Assembly: GCA_950295325.1 (NCBI GenBank)
Contig: OX485807.1
Coordinates: 25,825,666 to 25,889,665 of the forward strand
Origin: Polytrichum commune
Lineage: Eukaryota > Streptophyta > Polytrichopsida > Polytrichales > Polytrichaceae
Direction: 5' to 3'
Length of the DNA: 64,000 bases
Both the position numbers and the translations under genes were made by a program. The notes under the pieces are model-generated. The model ran no database searches. It was not told the DNA's origin and saw nothing but the letters and a program-made list of their open reading frames with translations. Shown piece after piece: positions 46,543-56,751 of this stretch. Position 1 is the stretch's first letter. Each line of letters begins with the position of its first letter.

Positions 46543-49500
46543 CTAATTAAGTTCACATGGATGTTTTAGGAATTGGGTGGGCCACAATATAAAGTTGCCT
46601 ACTGCTTGTCCCATTTTCATGATCGGTGGGTCGTCCAAATCTACGCTGCAATAGAGAAGGTACTCGTCGAGTTTGCTCTTTTGCACTTCCACTGAGATAC
46701 ACCCTTCTGGAATTATGACCCCATGCAACTTGGACCCTTCCAGGTTAACCACTTTTCCAATACCAACCACCTCTTCTTTTTTCCCATCTGCAACACCCAT
46801 GATCTTAACAACGTCGCCCTTGCAAAATTTTGAGGTCGATGAGCCTTCATCCTTTTGTCCGCTTATCTGCAATAACACAAACACTTGTAAATAAAGGAAT
46901 GAGGACTGCCATTAAGACTATTCATGCACTTTAAGAAAATACCAAATGTGCAGTGCGTTGGGTCCCCTTACCTTAGATGTGTTTTTCTCCTGGTGAGCCC
47001 CCATTTTGTCTTCTTTCCTATCTGGGGCCGAGACAACATGACTGCTTGATTGCTTCTGTTTTGCAGCTTGTCCCCGTGTCTTCCTCTGCTAAACAACTGG
47101 GGATCCCTTCGAAGACCGGCTTTGCTCCCCCTCGTCCAAGGACCCCTTCTCCTTTCTCCTCCGCTCGCTGGTGGTACCCTTCTCAGTCCGGGGTATTTTC
47201 TGCTCACCCCCCATGATTTCCAGCTTTTGACTCTTAGTGATCCTCTTTTTCTTCTCACCAGGTGGACGAGGCTTCGGGAGGGACGTCAAAGCAACGTCAT
47301 CCACATCTTCCTTCCCTTTGCTGACTTCTTCCATCTGCATGCCCTCTCTTCCATCAGAGATTTCTTTGGAATCCTTAGATCAACCATAGTCAATCATGCA
47401 GTGACAGTCAATGTTAAAGGGAATTTTCTGACTAAAGCTAGTCACAAATAGTCTAGAACGTGACTAATGTTAGTCATAGTCTCCATAAACTTCACTAGCA
47501 CTAGTCATAAGCAACTCGGAACTTTGAGGTTCATAGGCAACGAGCACAAAAACACCTAAACTTAAACTGTGATTAACCATTGATTATGTGTCTCAGACCT
47601 CTGCAACATATCTTTTCACTGCAGACAACGTCGTTAATTTTCAGCTCATTCTTCATTTTCTCCCCTCCACTGTCATTTCCACGTTCAGGGACAATATTAT
47701 CTTTGTCCACGTTCTCTACTGAGGTGCTTGCAGCTCCACCTTCCACCTGTACATTTGGAGGAGGTACTGCTTCTGCCTGTGGAATCTTCAAGGCAACTAA
47801 TATCAACTTCAGGCTCTCCTCTAACCCATCCATGCGTCTATGTATGTCTCTATCCGGCACCATTTTCGAGTGCATGCTGGACGGCGAGCTGCGATCAAAT
47901 CTGCTTCTTCCTGTTGACATGGAGGAGACATGGTTGCCACCTCCCTTCCTAGTTACAACCTCTTTTTCCTTTCGCATGGACAAGTCAAATTCTTGCCGTG
48001 TTAGAGTCCTCTCCAATTCAATGGTCTGCACCAACATAGTCTTCCCTTGCAAAGTGGATCATTGAATCCTATCATGAAAGATTAAGGTAACATTGACTGC
48101 CTCAAACAAAGGTTGATGGTCCAAAACTTACCAGATTGTGTGCAAGCCCATCTGAGTCCCGAGTTGAGATCGATGGCCTCTTCAACTGTGTCCGGTTCTC
48201 TCTTAGCTTCTCCGCCTCCTTTACCTTCCTCTCCTTCACAATCAGCTTTGAGAGGCTCACCCAATGGTCTTGACGAATGTGCTTAGGTTTTGTCCTCCCA
48301 GCTAATAATGCCTTCTTCAGCTGATATCTCTTAGTCTTCAACTGGTTTTTCAACAATGAGTGGAATACTTCCTCGGTGACTCGCCCAAGTCCCCCCTCGT
48401 AATCAAAGGTGTTGTCAACACGTTGCTTGATGGAGAGCAACATTGTTGTGCTGTGCATGTGGTAGTTGTCGACGCTGAAGTCCACATCTTGTGCGTGGCC
48501 CCGCAGGCACGTCATCCACAACGGCCTGTTTTGTCCGCAGGAATGGCCCTTCATGTCAACCTCCACTGTGTATCTCTTCTTGCCACGGTGTTCTCTTTCC
48601 CGAACTCCCAATTGCTGCTGCAACTCCACCTTTCGTCTACGACTGCGTAGCTCAGAGTCCTCCTTCTGCATCACCGTGTCTTGCTTGAGCCTTTCACTTC
48701 CATGTCCCTGCCCATGTTGCGCACTGCCTCCAGAGTATTGTGCATGCGCGTGTTGTCCACCTTGTCGTCGACGTTGTGAACTCAACAACTCCAACTTCTG
48801 CAACTCCAATTTCTTGATCTCCATGTCAAGTGACATGGCTGCATCCACGTGGGCATCACCTTCTGAATCGGGAGCGCGATCATCAATATTTGATGATGGA
48901 ATTGCCACATCGTCGACTGGAGGTTCCTCTTCGTAGAAATCATGTTCTATTGAATCGCCTGGCCATGATGCCTGCGACATCTTCACGGCAAGTGCACTCG
49001 TGGGGCGTGGTGCACATTGGGTGACGCGCTTTGGAACCCTGAACTCAGGGGTGGATTGGGAAGGACGTTTTCTTACAATCCACTAAACTGGTTCTGACGT
49101 CTTCAGCTCCTGGACATGACATAAACATTGAATTTTGGGGAGTAGTTAGATTTTGGGGAGATGCTGATTACAACTAGTCATAGTTGTGGCAGTTGTGACT
49201 ATAGGTAGTCAAATGTTTGGTATACATGACTACAACTAGTCATACTGCAGGCATATGTGACCATATGTAGTCAGATTTTTGGTATATATGACTACAACTA
49301 GTCATACTGCAGGCAGATGTGACTACATAGATTAGGGTTTGGTATTGCATGAAACTACAACTCACATTGCCTACAGAAACAATGTATCCCAAGATGTGCC
49401 TTGATCAGTGTTACCTTTCCCTTATCTCGTAGAGGCAGTGTAGCTGGCTCTTCCCCCTCCTCTGACTCCGTATCCTCGTCGTCTTCAGAAGGCTCCGAAT

Positions 49501-50263
49501 CAGCAACACCCTTTTCCTCGCAGACTGGCCTATTTATCCTCGCAGATCTCCTCGTACTTGAAGGTGGGTTGGAAGGCTTTGTACACCGCACATATTGCCG
49601 AGTGGACCTCCGCTTATGTGGAATTGGAGCCTCCCTGGAATCCGCATACATGTTAGACATCACATTTGCCATGCGATTCAAGACATGACTCGAAATTTGT
49701 GGCAATCTAGCAACTCCTTGGAATACTGCTTCCACACGTTCGTCCGGCAAGTTCGCCATCAACATCATTATCTCCGGTACAGAGGGTGAATCATGATTAG
49801 GCATTTGTCCCATTAACAACCTATGCTGCAGCTAGAGGAGGAGTTGATAAACAAAATTAGGGTTTAGTGAGCACTCAGAAGAGCTGGAGCTGCGCCGCTT
49901 TTTCCCTCTCTCAGGTGCCTTTGGAGGCTTCGAGCGCTTTGCACCCGCCACCCCTGCAACCAAGTTGGTGATGCCCAACTCTCAAAATCGAGCGAGATTG
50001 CGCTCGATGTTTGCTTTTCGCTGTGCCTCGTAGGCGTTTGGCACTCCGCGCTTAGGGGCAGCTGCCCTCGACCTCACTGCCTGCGCCTCCGCCGCGGAGT
50101 TCTCGCTGCTGGAGCCGATTTTGTTGTCGCCGCCGCTGTTGCTGCTCGCCCACTCCTCGCTCGACAGCTCCGCCTCGGACGTCTCCTGCGCTGGGGACGT
50201 CGCCGACTCCTTACTCTTCGAGCTGCTGCTCCTGCTCTCCGTCGACCACTTGGACTTCGCCAT
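46543..50263 (-). pseudogene. En/Spm TnpA-like protein gene, six exons, two in-frame stops
   Basis: TnpA-class proteins bind CACTA subterminal repeats and assist the transposase. The ATG at 50263 sits in GCCGCCATGG. Exons (approximate): 50263-49875, Ser-rich then ANIERNLARF followed by TGA (49982-49984) and ELGITNL; 49825-49415, ending in an Asp/Glu-rich segment; 49082-48132, with a coiled coil (EIKKLELQKLELLSSQRRRQ) and a C-terminal Transposase_24-like region (DNTFDYEGGLGRVTEEVF, HIRQDHWVSLSKLIVKE); 48025-about 47600; 47334-46972, Lys-rich with TAG at 47089-47091; 46866-46543. The last exon resembles the DUF8039-type domain of plant transposases (GKVVNLEGSKLHGVIIPEG, GQAVGNFILWP). Exon 3 ends at GTAAGT; several junctions keep phase 0. 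Two junctions are uncertain. Full-length but broken. Confidence 0.7.
49145..49330. repeat. TGACTA/TAGTCA repeats within an intron
   Basis: Near-identical ATGACTACAACTAGTCATA units recur two to three times in the intron between the second and third exons of the TnpA-like gene. A smaller cluster lies at 47388-47500 in another intron. The motif is therefore not confined to the element's ends. Confidence 0.8.
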
Positions 50264-50494
50264 GGCGGCCGCACAATCCCTTGCTACGAAGACGACGTGA
50301 AGGTACCGCTTCGGCCGTGGACGTCGCCATTTCTCTGCCTCCCTACAACTATATGGTAAGACCTACACAATGGCACCAAGAGAAATGGTTTAGTCTTGGC
50401 TGCGGGGATGTAGAAGCGAGTGACAACGCAATAAGACCGAATTAGGGTTTCATCGTTAATTGGGGGGGGTGCTCATTGATTACTGAATTTTGTA

Positions 50495-50640
50495 GTCATA
50501 CTAGTCGTCACAGACACATGGCTGTCTATTTAGGGTCAAACTTGTGACTTGTGTGACTGCATGACTAAAGGTAGTCATATTTAGGACTACATGACTAAAT
50601 CTAGTCAGATGTAGGGACAAAGTGACTACAGGTAGTCATA
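50495..50640. repeat. CACTA subterminal repeats, right block
   Basis: Motifs such as GCATGACTAAAGGTAGTCAT and CATGACTAAATCTAGTCAGA recur every 30-40 bp up to the position where the second CACTA end begins. Confidence 0.85.
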
Positions 50641-50641
50641 T

Positions 50642-51200
50642 CACTACTAGAAAATGATGTCCAAATCAACAAGTAACCAACTATTTTTTGTTGAACTGTG
50701 TACGTCAATGACCATTTCAACAAAATTCTAATATTTTGTTAATTTGAACAAAATGAGTGTTCTTATTTCTGTTAGATTACGTACTGTACCTTTTCTTCGA
50801 CAAATTAATGGGTTTTAAGATTTGGATATGCTGATGTGGCGATATTCAAAGGAAATAATTATTTAATTTAATTTTTTATATTTACAGAAAGGTATAAAGT
50901 TCTAACCCTGCACCACATGCGCTGATGTTTTTCATTCATTCATTTTTTATTTTTTCCTAAGGTTTAATACCATTTGTATGGGAAGGATCATCAAAATATG
51001 AGAATGTGAGCTTTTGAAAAATTACATAAATAGCGGTTTTTGCAAAAACCATACTCAGAAGTAAAACATACTCAAACAAGAGTAGCGGTTTTTAGTAATT
51101 AAAAAGGTATTAATCTTCAAGTAGGATGTAAAAATAATATATGTGTAAAAATATATTCAATCAACTGAAATAATATAATTTCAACAAGTCAAAAGTCTTT
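50642..51200 (+). mobile_element. Second CACTA end, different family
   Basis: CACTACTAGAAAATGATGTC starts at 50642. TTGTTGAA/TTCAACAA-type subterminal motifs follow (near 50688, 50725, 50745, 51180), unlike the TGACTA motifs to the left. This is the 5' terminus of another CACTA element, abutting or nested in the first. I find no matching right terminus in the window, so its extent is unknown. Confidence 0.6.
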
Positions 51201-51542
51201 ATATACTATCTTCAAGCTCATAAAGGTAACAAAATAAAAATAAAAAAATAAAAAAATATACTATACAATTAACACTTGAAATTATCTTAAATTTATGTGA
51301 ACACTACGTTTAAAAATAAAGATAAGTGAAGATTGATTCTCAAAGGAAAACAAATATCATAATTTGAAATTTAAATTTAGATTGTACTATCGTTTATTTC
51401 ATAAACTTTTAAATATCTATATTCAAAAAGAAATTTCACCAATGTCTTTTGAATCTTGATTACAAACAAAATATTCAATTTTTTTAATAAATAGTGTTAT
51501 GATCCAAGTCTAGTACTTTTCTACTAGTACCTAAAATCCTAA

Positions 51543-52137
51543 TTATTTTAATGCTTTAAAACCTAATTTTAAAACAATGGGCTTTACTAAGACGGCAACT
51601 CCATATTGCTTATACCCCGTATTTTCAGTTGTACCATGATTTATTTTTGAAGCATCAAAACATATTAAAGTCCCACGCGTTGGACGAAAAAATAATCCAT
51701 AGTCCTTCATACGGAATTGTGCCCGTTCAATTTGAGAGTGGTGTGGAATCTCTGCAAAATATGTTGAATTCAATTATAACATCAAAAACTATTGAATCCA
51801 ACAATTTTTTTAAAACTTCTAGTATAACATACGATGACATAATTTTATATTAGTTTTAAAATAAATTTTGTGATTGAAAATTACCTTCATGGACCCAAAA
51901 TATAAATCCGGAACCTTCATCTTTGTCATCTATATGGTCAGGAGACCAATAGTTTTCTGTCACGCTCATCGTTGTGAATGGAGTATATCCAATACAACCC
52001 CATAGTGTCCCCAACTCTTTCGGAACTAAATTTTCCAAATCTTTAATTCAAGATGACATTTGAATATTCAACACGTCGAATATTCTAGTCGCTGTTCGTG
52101 CACTTAGTGTGTTTAAATCTGCAGCTGAAATTTTCAT
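51543..52137 (-). pseudogene. TET/JBP-like 2-oxoglutarate/Fe(II) oxygenase domain, two exons, one stop
   Basis: Exon A (52137-51885) starts ATG AAA ATT. It is open except for TGA at 52048-52050, then carries GCIGYTPFTTMSVTENYWSP, then DHIDDKDEGSGFIFWVHE. A 133-bp intron with GT (GTAATTTT) and TTTTGCAG joins in phase to exon B (51751-51543): FRMKDYGLFFRPTRGTLICF, DASKINHGTTENTGYKQYGV. Landmarks fit a double-stranded beta-helix dioxygenase. HxD (HID) and the distal His (INHGT) are the iron ligands, with Lys/Arg candidates after the distal His for the 2-oxoglutarate carboxylate. TET/JBP relatives oxidise 5-methylcytosine or thymine; here the substrate is unknown. It covers about 153 codons, only the catalytic core. 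An upstream minus-strand frame (52325-52150) may be another exon. It lies about 0.9 kb from a CACTA terminus, as some fungal and algal homologues lie in transposons. The family call is by motif only. Confidence 0.5.
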
Positions 52138-52339
52138 ATTTTTTTCCCTACCTTTTCTATTAGTCGGGGCGGGGCCCTATTGATGTTGATTTTATGAAAC
52201 AAATTGTTTGACCAAAAGGCAAAGTAGTTGAGTTTACCTCCGCCCTTCGAGGTGGTTCTTAATTGCAAGCTTGCTTGCAATGAGGGGTGAAGATGAGACA
52301 CCTTTTGACTTGCCTTTTGTCCCATAAAATCAACTACCT

Positions 52340-53920
52340 CTAAAAAACGGGTTCAACTCCCAAGTGTGTCAAAAAGATATATAAACTTAATTGAAAATTA
52401 TTTAACAATAAATATGAAAATAATAAAAAAATTTAACATTAATTTTTAAAAAATTCAACATAAGGTCATGCCAAAATTTAGAATTTTAACTTAGTAATTT
52501 TCCAATCCACAACTCAATCAACGTTGTTCTAAGTTATTTTCATCATACAGTTAAGGTTTTTTGAAATATACTATAGACATTCAAGCTAAAGAGAAGCACA
52601 TTAAGTTTGTTTATGTTATTTTATATATAATCAAAGTTTTTTAATGTATTAAAACTATTTTATGCATATAATTTTGTGTTGTGACAATTGAAGTTGTTTA
52701 TATTATTTGAGGATACTAAAATAATTTCTAATAATGTAGATGGCGTCCCAAACCCCTCCGAGGACTGGTACTTTATAAAGCTTATATAATATTAAATATA
52801 CTTAAAATATTGAATTAAAACATACAATAATAGCTTTAAATAGCCAAATTGGATTTAATATATTTAATCACAAATTGTAACAAATTAGCTTAAATATCTA
52901 AAAAATATGAAATATCTTAAACATATCTTAAATATGAAGATATTTACTAATGCTTCCAAAATTAAAACATGTTCAACTATATTTTATACATCTAAATTAA
53001 ATTAAGTCAATTTATTTATGCCTAAAATATATTCAAATATCTTAAACATCTTAAATGTAACAATTTAATGATAATTTCATGTTATTTTAAATTATATATT
53101 GCAAAATACTTCAAATCTACCTATATAATGTATTAAATCATTATTAAATTGACAACATATGAAAACACATATACTAACATCCTCTTACTTGAATCTACAC
53201 GTACGTCCGCATTGCCAAAAAAACTTAGTACAACAAGAACATTTGATATATGGTGTGAACTTCACTAACCGATCCGCTTAAAGTTTATTCCAAATCTATG
53301 GTTTAAAATCAATTTACAAATTTAATGGCTTAAACTCGTCCTTTATATTATAGTTTTAGAATGGATTAGAACGTGGTGGCTTAACATTATTGGTTTATAG
53401 ATCTCATCTTGTTTCAAAGAAGACAACTTAACTTAAACCTACCCGCTTCGTAGACAAAAGTCTTTTGGACTATCTTGTAGAAGATTTGTCTCATCTTCAC
53501 GTTTTGTTTTATATGCAGCGGCCCGTATTGGTCGCCGCCGGAATTCTCTTTTATTTTAGATTACATTTTTGTTCCCAAGATTATTCCAAATCGTTCCCAA
53601 TAGAGGTTCCGGAAGACTTTTTTAAAAAGTACAATTCCTTTGTTAACTTGCACGGGTTATTTTTTGTTGTTTAGATGCTTTCTCATTTTGTTCTGATCTT
53701 GACCTACTCTAGGTGAATACCTTATTTTTGCCTTCTAGTGTTGGTTTTGTCTTTGAAACTTTATAATAAATGTTAACTAGTAAAAGTATCTACCCAAATC
53801 ATTCAAAAATAGGCTATGTAAAATTTTATATGTAGTGTTACATTAGCTCTCAAAAGAGCATCAAACCGGCGCGTTTGCTCTTTCAATGAGGTCAAATTGA
53901 GGCCGCTAAATAATGTTATG
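52340..53920. other. Very AT-rich spacer
   Basis: Extremely AT-rich with no supported gene until about 53510. There TATATGCAG precedes a short open stretch (RPVLVAAGILFYFRLHF, then FPIEVPEDFFKKYNS) on the plus strand to 53674, possibly a last-exon remnant of an unknown gene. Confidence 0.4.
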
Positions 53921-53921
53921 G

Positions 53922-54530
53922 AATGTATTAAGTGTCATTGATTTGTCTCAAAAATATGTGTTGGAATTTTTTATAAATCTGATGTGTATGGGGGGGGTCT
54001 CGGAACCGAGAGGGGGGGTTTTGTACTTTGGATGTACTTGAGAGAACCAAATGTATTAAGTGTCATTGATTTGTCTCAAAAATATGTGTTGGAATTTTTT
54101 ATAAATCTGGTATGTGGGGGGGTATCGGAACCGAGAGGTGGGGGGGTTTCTAGTTTGGATGTACTTGAGAGAACCGAATGTATTAAGTGTCATTGATTTG
54201 TCTCAAAAATATGTGTTGGAATTTTTTATAAATCTGGTATGTGGGGGGGTCTCGGAACCGAGAGGGGGGGTTTCTAGTTTGGATGTACTTGAAAGAACCG
54301 AATATATTAAGTGTCATTGATTTGTCTCAAAAATATGTGTTGGAATTTTTTATAAATCTGCTATGTGGGGGGGGTCTCGTAACCGAGAAGGAGGGGAGTT
54401 TCTAGTTTGTTTGTGTTTGCTATCACCTAAGGCATTGAGTGACTTTGATTTAAGCTTCAAAAAATGTTTTTGGAAATTTGTTGAAATTTGGTATGTGGGG
54501 GGGGTCTTGGAATCGAGGGGGGGTTAGTTT
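53922..54530. repeat. Tandem array, 124-128-bp units with a short palindrome
   Basis: Units start with AATGTATTAAGTGTCATTGA at 53922, 54050 and 54177, and as AATATATTAAG at 54301. A degenerate fifth follows. Each contains a G-run, then TCTCGGAACCGAGA (a 6-bp-arm hairpin), then another G-run and TTTGGATGTACTTGAGAGAA. G-run length varies between units. Confidence 0.9.
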
Positions 54531-54904
54531 AGTTGAACTTTGGGGAAGGTTTGGTAGTTAGTGACCTTGCTTTCTCACTACCTAGGCTACGTAGTTTGTG
54601 GTCATGGCACCAGATTTTGCATGTGCCATCATTGTCATACTTTTTAAGATTGCATCCCCCACTCAAGTTAAGATTCACCCCATTGATGTAGGGCAATTCA
54701 ATCCAATATTAACTCCATGATGTTTGCCTCCACGTGCACCCTTTTCACATTCGACGACTTTCTATCCCAAATGCTATATAACAAATGCAAATCTTGGTTA
54801 GGCCTCTCTTGGCCACATTTGACAAAGGTTGCATTCTTGAGTTGAGGTGTGTCTCTCATGTTTCGGCCCCTCTCACCACATTTTGGTGTTTTGTTTGTTT
54901 GATC

Positions 54905-55335
54905 ATGTGTGTAATCTAAGGGTGTAATTCTTATAGGTTTGAGGATTCGACCCTTCACACCAGATTCTCATCTTCCTTTGTGATTGACAATGTATGTAAT
55001 CTAAGGGTGTAATTCTTATAGGCTTGAGGATTCAGCCCCTCACACCAGATTCTCCTCTTGTTGTGTTTGACAATGTGTGTAATCTAAGGGTGTAATTCTT
55101 ATAGGCTTGAGGATTCAGCCCCTCACACCAGATTCTCCTCTTGTTGTGTTTGACAATGTGTATAATCTAAGGGTCTAATTCTAATGGGCTTGAGGATTCG
55201 GCCCTCACACCAGATTCTCCTCTTGTTTTGTGTTTGACAATGTGTGTAATCTAAGGGTCTAATTCTAATGGGCTTGAGGTTTCGGCCCCCACACTAGATT
55301 CTCATTTTGTTTTGTGTTTGACAATGTGTGTAATG
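54905..55335. repeat. 83-85-bp tandem array upstream of ORF A
   Basis: GTAATCTAAG recurs at 54911, 54996, 55079, 55162 (variant) and 55246, with a truncated unit at 55330. Units also share GGCTTGAGGATTC.GCCC and CACACCAGATTCTC. The array ends about 25 bp before the ATG of the adjacent ORF. Confidence 0.9.
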
Positions 55336-55360
55336 GGGAAGATCGCGCTAATCTGACTTG

Positions 55361-55861
55361 ATGGCGCCTCTTGCATTGTATTTGGACGAAGATGTACAGT
55401 TGAGGGTTTTGGTCCCAAACTTGTTGGTGGGTGCCGTAAATGTGGATATGGGTGCAGAGACGTCATTGGACACCCAACTCCGTTTCTTGCTTATCCATAG
55501 TTTGAGGCTATTTTGTAAAGCATGGAAAATGATTGTGGATAAAAGTGCGGAGTATAATGCTCTTCGTTTGGCTCAATATGAATACGCGATGGGTCCCAAT
55601 GATTTCCCAAGGGTTTGTTTGCCATGCGAACATAACCTCGTCACTCAATTTCAACAAAACTTGATGTGGTTCTCACATAGCCGCCACGTTAGCACATGGA
55701 TTTCGCGGAGGATTCTTATGTCCGACTTGGAGGATTTGTCATTGCGTTCATTGGCTAAGCTAAGGGATGAATTGGAGAGCTGCTGGTGTGCGGTGGAGAT
55801 GTATGGCATGATCTTTGAATCATTTTATCCATATTGGACATGCCCGGCCGATAGGGTGTAG
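55361..55861 (+). CDS. Unrecognised 166-aa protein, paralogue A
   Basis: The frame runs ATG (55361) to TAG. The start was chosen because the paralogue at 57954-58454 has its ATG at the aligned position. The two proteins are the same length with no gaps and about 37 differences by eye, roughly 78% identity. Conserved landmarks are LVPNLLVGA, VDMGAET.LDTQLR, LLIHSLRL.CK.WKM.VDK, NLMWFSHSRHVS, ISRRILMSDL, LAKLRDELE and PYWTCPADRV at the C-terminus. The CKAWK..VDKSAEYNALRLA helix vaguely recalls the region after plant F-boxes, but no F-box is demonstrable. No signal peptide or membrane segment. It is preceded by an 84-bp array. Homology continues about 130 bp past the stop. Function unknown. Confidence 0.5.
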   Translation: MAPLALYLDEDVQLRVLVPNLLVGAVNVDMGAETSLDTQLRFLLIHSLRLFCKAWKMIVDKSAEYNALRLAQYEYAMGPNDFPRVCLPCEHNLVTQFQQNLMWFSHSRHVSTWISRRILMSDLEDLSLRSLAKLRDELESCWCAVEMYGMIFESFYPYWTCPADRV

Positions 55862-56745
55862 ATGGAAATAAAGTATATTAATCTGTATATAGCTACTTGA
55901 ACTTAATACACATTTTTGTAAGTCTTGAGGTTGGCACCTAACTTCACATACATTTTGTCGGCCAATAAAATATTTTGTGTATGGTATTTTGATTTCAATT
56001 GGTGACGTCAGCCTTAATTTAATATGAAACATTTGAAACCTAGACTATAAGATGTTTGAGGACAAATGCAATCTTCCACGCCTATAGGATCCGTTGGTTT
56101 CTCGAACAATTATGGGTTATTATGTCCACAGGAATGGGGTGCCTTTCCAACAAATTGAATTCAAACTATCTCTAATTCCACGGAAATAGGCGTTGCTTCT
56201 CCTAAAATTACCCAACAAAATCTAAATTTTTCGCTCTCCAATTTCCGCTCTCCGCTCTACGCTCACACTACTAAGTTTCCCACCAGGGCGAGGATAGTGA
56301 TACACATGGTAGTCCAAGTTGTTGACTACGCCTCGTGCGTTTGGAACCTCCATCTCCTATGTATTCTTTATGTTTAAGTTTTTATAATTTCATTTGTTGA
56401 TTTTCCATGTGCCTTTTGCAAACCACATTCAACTCCTCCTTCATCTTATGTTGTAGTTTGATTTCAATTGCTCTTGAAGGTTGACAGCTTGTATTTGTAC
56501 ATATGTTCAACTAGTTGGTTGATAGGTTCAACTAGCTTGTTTTTTGGTTGGAATTTGACCCTCTCGGTTCCGAGAGACTGAGGGTCTTAGTGTAGGAATC
56601 AAGAACGAGATTTAAAATAGGTTCGGGTGGATGGGGTTGTATCTTTTTTGGTTGGGTTCATATTTCTTATGTTAAGGTGTTGGGCAATGTAGGGACCCTC
56701 TCGTAGGGACAACTTTGAATCATAAGATGAATGTTTGTGTTTTTT
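55862..56745. other. 3' flank of paralogue A and spacer
   Basis: The first ~130 bp (ACACATTTTTGTAAGTCTTG, TTGGCACCTAA, CGGCCAAT.AAATATTTTGTG) is conserved with the 3' flank of paralogue B, consistent with a shared UTR. CTCTCGGTTCCGAGAG at 56561-56576 is a hairpin related to that in the 53.9-kb array. No other gene seen. Confidence 0.6.
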
Positions 56746-56751
56746 TGGATG

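Larger units (their letters stand above)
45589..50641 (-). mobile_element. CACTA (En/Spm) element with TnpA-like gene; one visible terminus
   Basis: The left end CACTACTAGGAAAACATGCG (45589) is a standard CACTA terminal repeat. Dense TGACTA/TAGTCA subterminal motifs follow to about 46460 and recur at 50495-50640 on the other side, bracketing one TnpA-like gene. The complementary right terminus (ending ...TAGTAGTG) is missing. At 50642 another CACTACTAG begins in the same orientation as the left end, so the right tip was deleted or separated by a second CACTA. No TnpD transposase lies between, so the element is non-autonomous. Confidence 0.75.

Noticed and set aside
48360-48936. Plus-strand Cys/Ser-rich frames
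   Set aside because: Antisense to the third exon of the TnpA-like gene, which has splice sites and a recognisable C-terminal region.
50074-50274. Arg-rich minus-strand frame starting MRPPWRSPSGRRRA
   Set aside because: Out-of-frame shadow of the Ser-rich first exon of the TnpA-like gene; its Arg content arises from the GC-rich codons of that exon.
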